Shown in pieces: positions 62,619-64,000 of a stretch of DNA of 64,000 bases. How positions within the stretch are numbered: the stretch's first letter is position 1; the number at the start of each line of letters is the position of its first letter. The stretch spans positions 26,001 through 90,000 of the forward strand of contig NZ_PYJQ01000001.1 in the NCBI RefSeq assembly GCF_003024605.1, given 5' to 3'. A program made the translations under genes and the position numbers. Source of the DNA: Rhizobium sp. JAB6 (GTDB lineage: Bacteria > Pseudomonadota > Alphaproteobacteria > Rhizobiales > Rhizobiaceae). Under the pieces are notes generated by a model that ran no database searches, was not told where the DNA came from, and worked only from the letters and a program-made list of their open reading frames with translations.

Positions 62619-63644
62619 TCAAACGGCGGCGGTCGCCTCAAAGCGCCTGCCCGTCGTCATTAACGCCCAGACGATCCGCGCTATCTTGTTTGCCAAAGCA
62701 ACAGCGACGACGTTGTACGGCTTCTTCGCCAGAAGCTCGGCAGCCCAACGCGTCGGCGCCGTTTTGCCGTTCCGGCTGAAGCGGAGGACCGCGTGCGCCC
62801 CGACGACGAGAAGCCGGCGGAGATAAGGGTCGCCTTGTTTGCTGATCCTTCCGAGGCGGTCCTTGCCACCCGATGAGTTTTGCCGCGGCACCAGGCCTAT
62901 CCATGCCGCCAGTTGTCGGCCGGATTTGAAGAGCGACGCGTCGGTCACCGTTGCGGCAATTGCGCTGGCAGTGATCGGGCCAATTCCAGGGATCGCCTCA
63001 AGGCGGCGGCTCAGTTCGTTCGAGCGATGCCAAGCATGAATTTGGCGATCCAACTCGCTGACTTTCTCGTGCACCTCCCGCAACTGCCCGATCAGTGGAA
63101 GAAGCGCGGACCGCGCAAGCGGCGGGATCAGATCGTGATCATCGTCGTCGACCAACGCCATCAGCATTCCGACGCCGGCAAGGCCCTGTCGCGTTACGAT
63201 GCCGAACTCCGCCAAGTGGCCGCGCAAGGCGTTCACCAGCATTGTCCGCTGCCGGATCAAAAGCTCGCGGACCCGGTGCAGCATCAGCACGCCCTGTTGC
63301 TCCTCGCTCTTCACTGGAACAAAGCGCATCGTCGGCCGCGTCACCGCCTCGCAAATCGCCTCAGCATCCGTGGCGTCATTCTTCTGCCGCTTCACGTATG
63401 GCTTGACGTAAGATGCCGGCATCAGCCGAACCTCGTGACCCAGCGCCATAAGAACCCGAGCCCAGTGGTGTCCAGTCGCGCATGCCTCGATTCCGATCAG
63501 GCATGGCGGCAATGCTTTGAAGAATCCAACGACATCGTCGCGGCGCAGCTTGCGGCGGCACACGATCGCGCCAGCACCATTGATCCCGTGAACCTGAAAT
63601 ACGTGCTTGGCGATATCCAGACCAACTGTGGTAATCTTCTCCAT
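62619..63644 (-). CDS. IS110-family transposase (DEDD and Ser-containing)
   Basis: A 341-aa recombinase. The N-terminal RuvC-like domain has Asp10 (VGLDIAKHVFQ), Glu53 (IGIEACATGHH) and Asp90/Asp93 (NDATDAEAICEAV). A coiled coil follows (about 185-210), then the Transposase_20 domain with EAIPGIGPITASAIAATV, SGRQLAAWIGLVPRQNSSGGKDRLG and GDPYLRRLLVVGA, whose Ser257/258 is the likely nucleophile position. ATG 63644 (MEKITTVGLD) has GGGAGAG upstream. It is intact, so the element may be active. Confidence 0.92.
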   Translation of the reverse strand: MEKITTVGLDIAKHVFQVHGINGAGAIVCRRKLRRDDVVGFFKALPPCLIGIEACATGHHWARVLMALGHEVRLMPASYVKPYVKRQKNDATDAEAICEAVTRPTMRFVPVKSEEQQGVLMLHRVRELLIRQRTMLVNALRGHLAEFGIVTRQGLAGVGMLMALVDDDDHDLIPPLARSALLPLIGQLREVHEKVSELDRQIHAWHRSNELSRRLEAIPGIGPITASAIAATVTDASLFKSGRQLAAWIGLVPRQNSSGGKDRLGRISKQGDPYLRRLLVVGAHAVLRFSRNGKTAPTRWAAELLAKKPYNVVAVALANKIARIVWALMTTGRRFEATAAV

Positions 63645-63723
63645 GGACGGCTCTCCCTTATGTGACTTTCGACAGCCACACTTTGGCACATTGCGATGCC
63701 GGGAGCGGAGGCCGTCCACCACA

Positions 63724-63924
63724 TCAGGTCAGGAATCTTTGCAGCTCTTGCCGGTTCAGGACGATACCGGCGGCTGCTTTCTGCGGATCGGGATGCGTAT
63801 AGGTAAAGCTCGGCAGGTCGGGCAGATCCAACGCCTGGCGCATGCTCATGATACCGAGCGCGCGGCGGCCACTGGCGCTGTCGAAGCTGACTTCGATGAT
63901 GCTTTCCGGTCTTGTTGTATGCAT
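63724..63924 (-). CDS. Small hypothetical protein
   Basis: A 66-aa protein starting MHTTRPESIIEVSFDSASGR and ending IVLNRQELQRFLT. I do not recognise a family; there is no signal peptide or membrane segment. GGGAGGAAAC precedes the ATG, a strong ribosome site, so it is probably real. It ends a few bases from the right end of the IS element, so the IS inserted just downstream of it. An ATG on the opposite strand at 63973 begins a frame that runs off the window. Confidence 0.6.
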   Translation of the reverse strand: MHTTRPESIIEVSFDSASGRRALGIMSMRQALDLPDLPSFTYTHPDPQKAAAGIVLNRQELQRFLT

Positions 63925-64000
63925 TGTTTCCTCCCTTCTCTTATATCTGGCCTGAACCATAGCAGAAACATCATGGAAAATCTCGGTTTTTCTAAGGCTT

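Larger units (their letters stand above)
62373..63718. mobile_element. IS110-family insertion sequence (IS1111-like)
   Basis: The transposase gene is flanked by the 14-bp inverted repeats TGGACGGCCTCCGC (62373-62386) and its complement GCGGAGGCCGTCCA (63705-63718), which fits IS1111-type subterminal repeats. The non-coding part is short upstream of the transposase (about 74 bp) and long downstream (about 232 bp), a layout described for the IS1111 group. Ends are approximate, because these elements have no target duplication to mark them. Confidence 0.75.

Overview
The window looks like chromosomal backbone from an alphaproteobacterium of the order Hyphomicrobiales, most likely Rhizobiaceae (Rhizobium/Agrobacterium-like). 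The base composition is GC-rich. Gene order is typical of rhizobia: cmk-rpsA; irr next to fabA-fabB-fabI; rimP-nusA-ylxR-infB-rbfA-truB-rpsO-pnp; dnaX-ybaB; cycM-kdsB-pheA; dnaK-dnaJ. Family-restricted proteins are also present (TIGR02300, DUF982, DUF1127, CycM, Irr), and several intergenic palindromes resemble Rhizobium mosaic elements. All assignments come from reading the sequence and remembered family motifs; no database search was run.

Layout. 1-6.7 kb: 3' end of an unknown acidic protein, rpsA and cmk (minus), a decayed paiB remnant where aroA would be expected, a TIGR02300 acidic protein, tRNA-Ala(GGC) followed by a small GIY-YIG protein, a DUF1275 remnant and a YdcF-like protein. 6.2-11.5 kb: a secreted hypothetical, a TRIC-like channel, irr and the unsaturated fatty acid operon fabA-fabB-fabI. 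11.5-25.3 kb: an RsmC-like methyltransferase, the large transcription/translation operon running from rimP to pnp on the minus strand, a murein transglycosylase and recR. 25.4-30.3 kb: a four-gene block (MOSC, LysE, RBBP9-like hydrolase, Lrp/AsnC) separating recR from ybaB-dnaX, and then the SRP RNA gene. 30.4-34 kb: HIT, nudC, a WYL regulator, DUF1127 and two VOC proteins, one of them frameshifted.

34-46.5 kb: pheA, kdsB, cycM, an AEC transporter, a PfkB-family sugar/nucleoside kinase, a CadD-like exporter, an SH3 protein, a D-2-hydroxyacid dehydrogenase, a MurA-type enolpyruvyl transferase with Asp in place of the fosfomycin-target Cys, GNAT, moeB, recF and an APH(3'')-like aminoglycoside phosphotransferase. 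46.6-54.8 kb: dnaJ and dnaK with a heat-shock-type promoter, a class A penicillin-binding protein, several small proteins and a low-complexity SH3 protein. 55-62.3 kb: an orphan NodT-type outer-membrane channel, purC, a phosphoribosyltransferase, an rluB-type pseudouridine synthase and an OmpR/EnvZ-like two-component pair. 62.4-63.7 kb: an IS110-family (IS1111-like) insertion sequence, followed by a small hypothetical gene.

Most of the window is core housekeeping: translation, RNA turnover, DNA replication and repair, fatty acid and envelope synthesis, and protein folding. The accessory signals are the IS element with a long 3' non-coding end that may encode a guide (bridge) RNA, the strA-like gene, the fosfomycin-insensitive-looking MurA paralogue, three gene remnants, and palindromic repeats that have grown into the ends of coding sequences. 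I did not find a clearly novel multi-gene defence or biosynthetic system.
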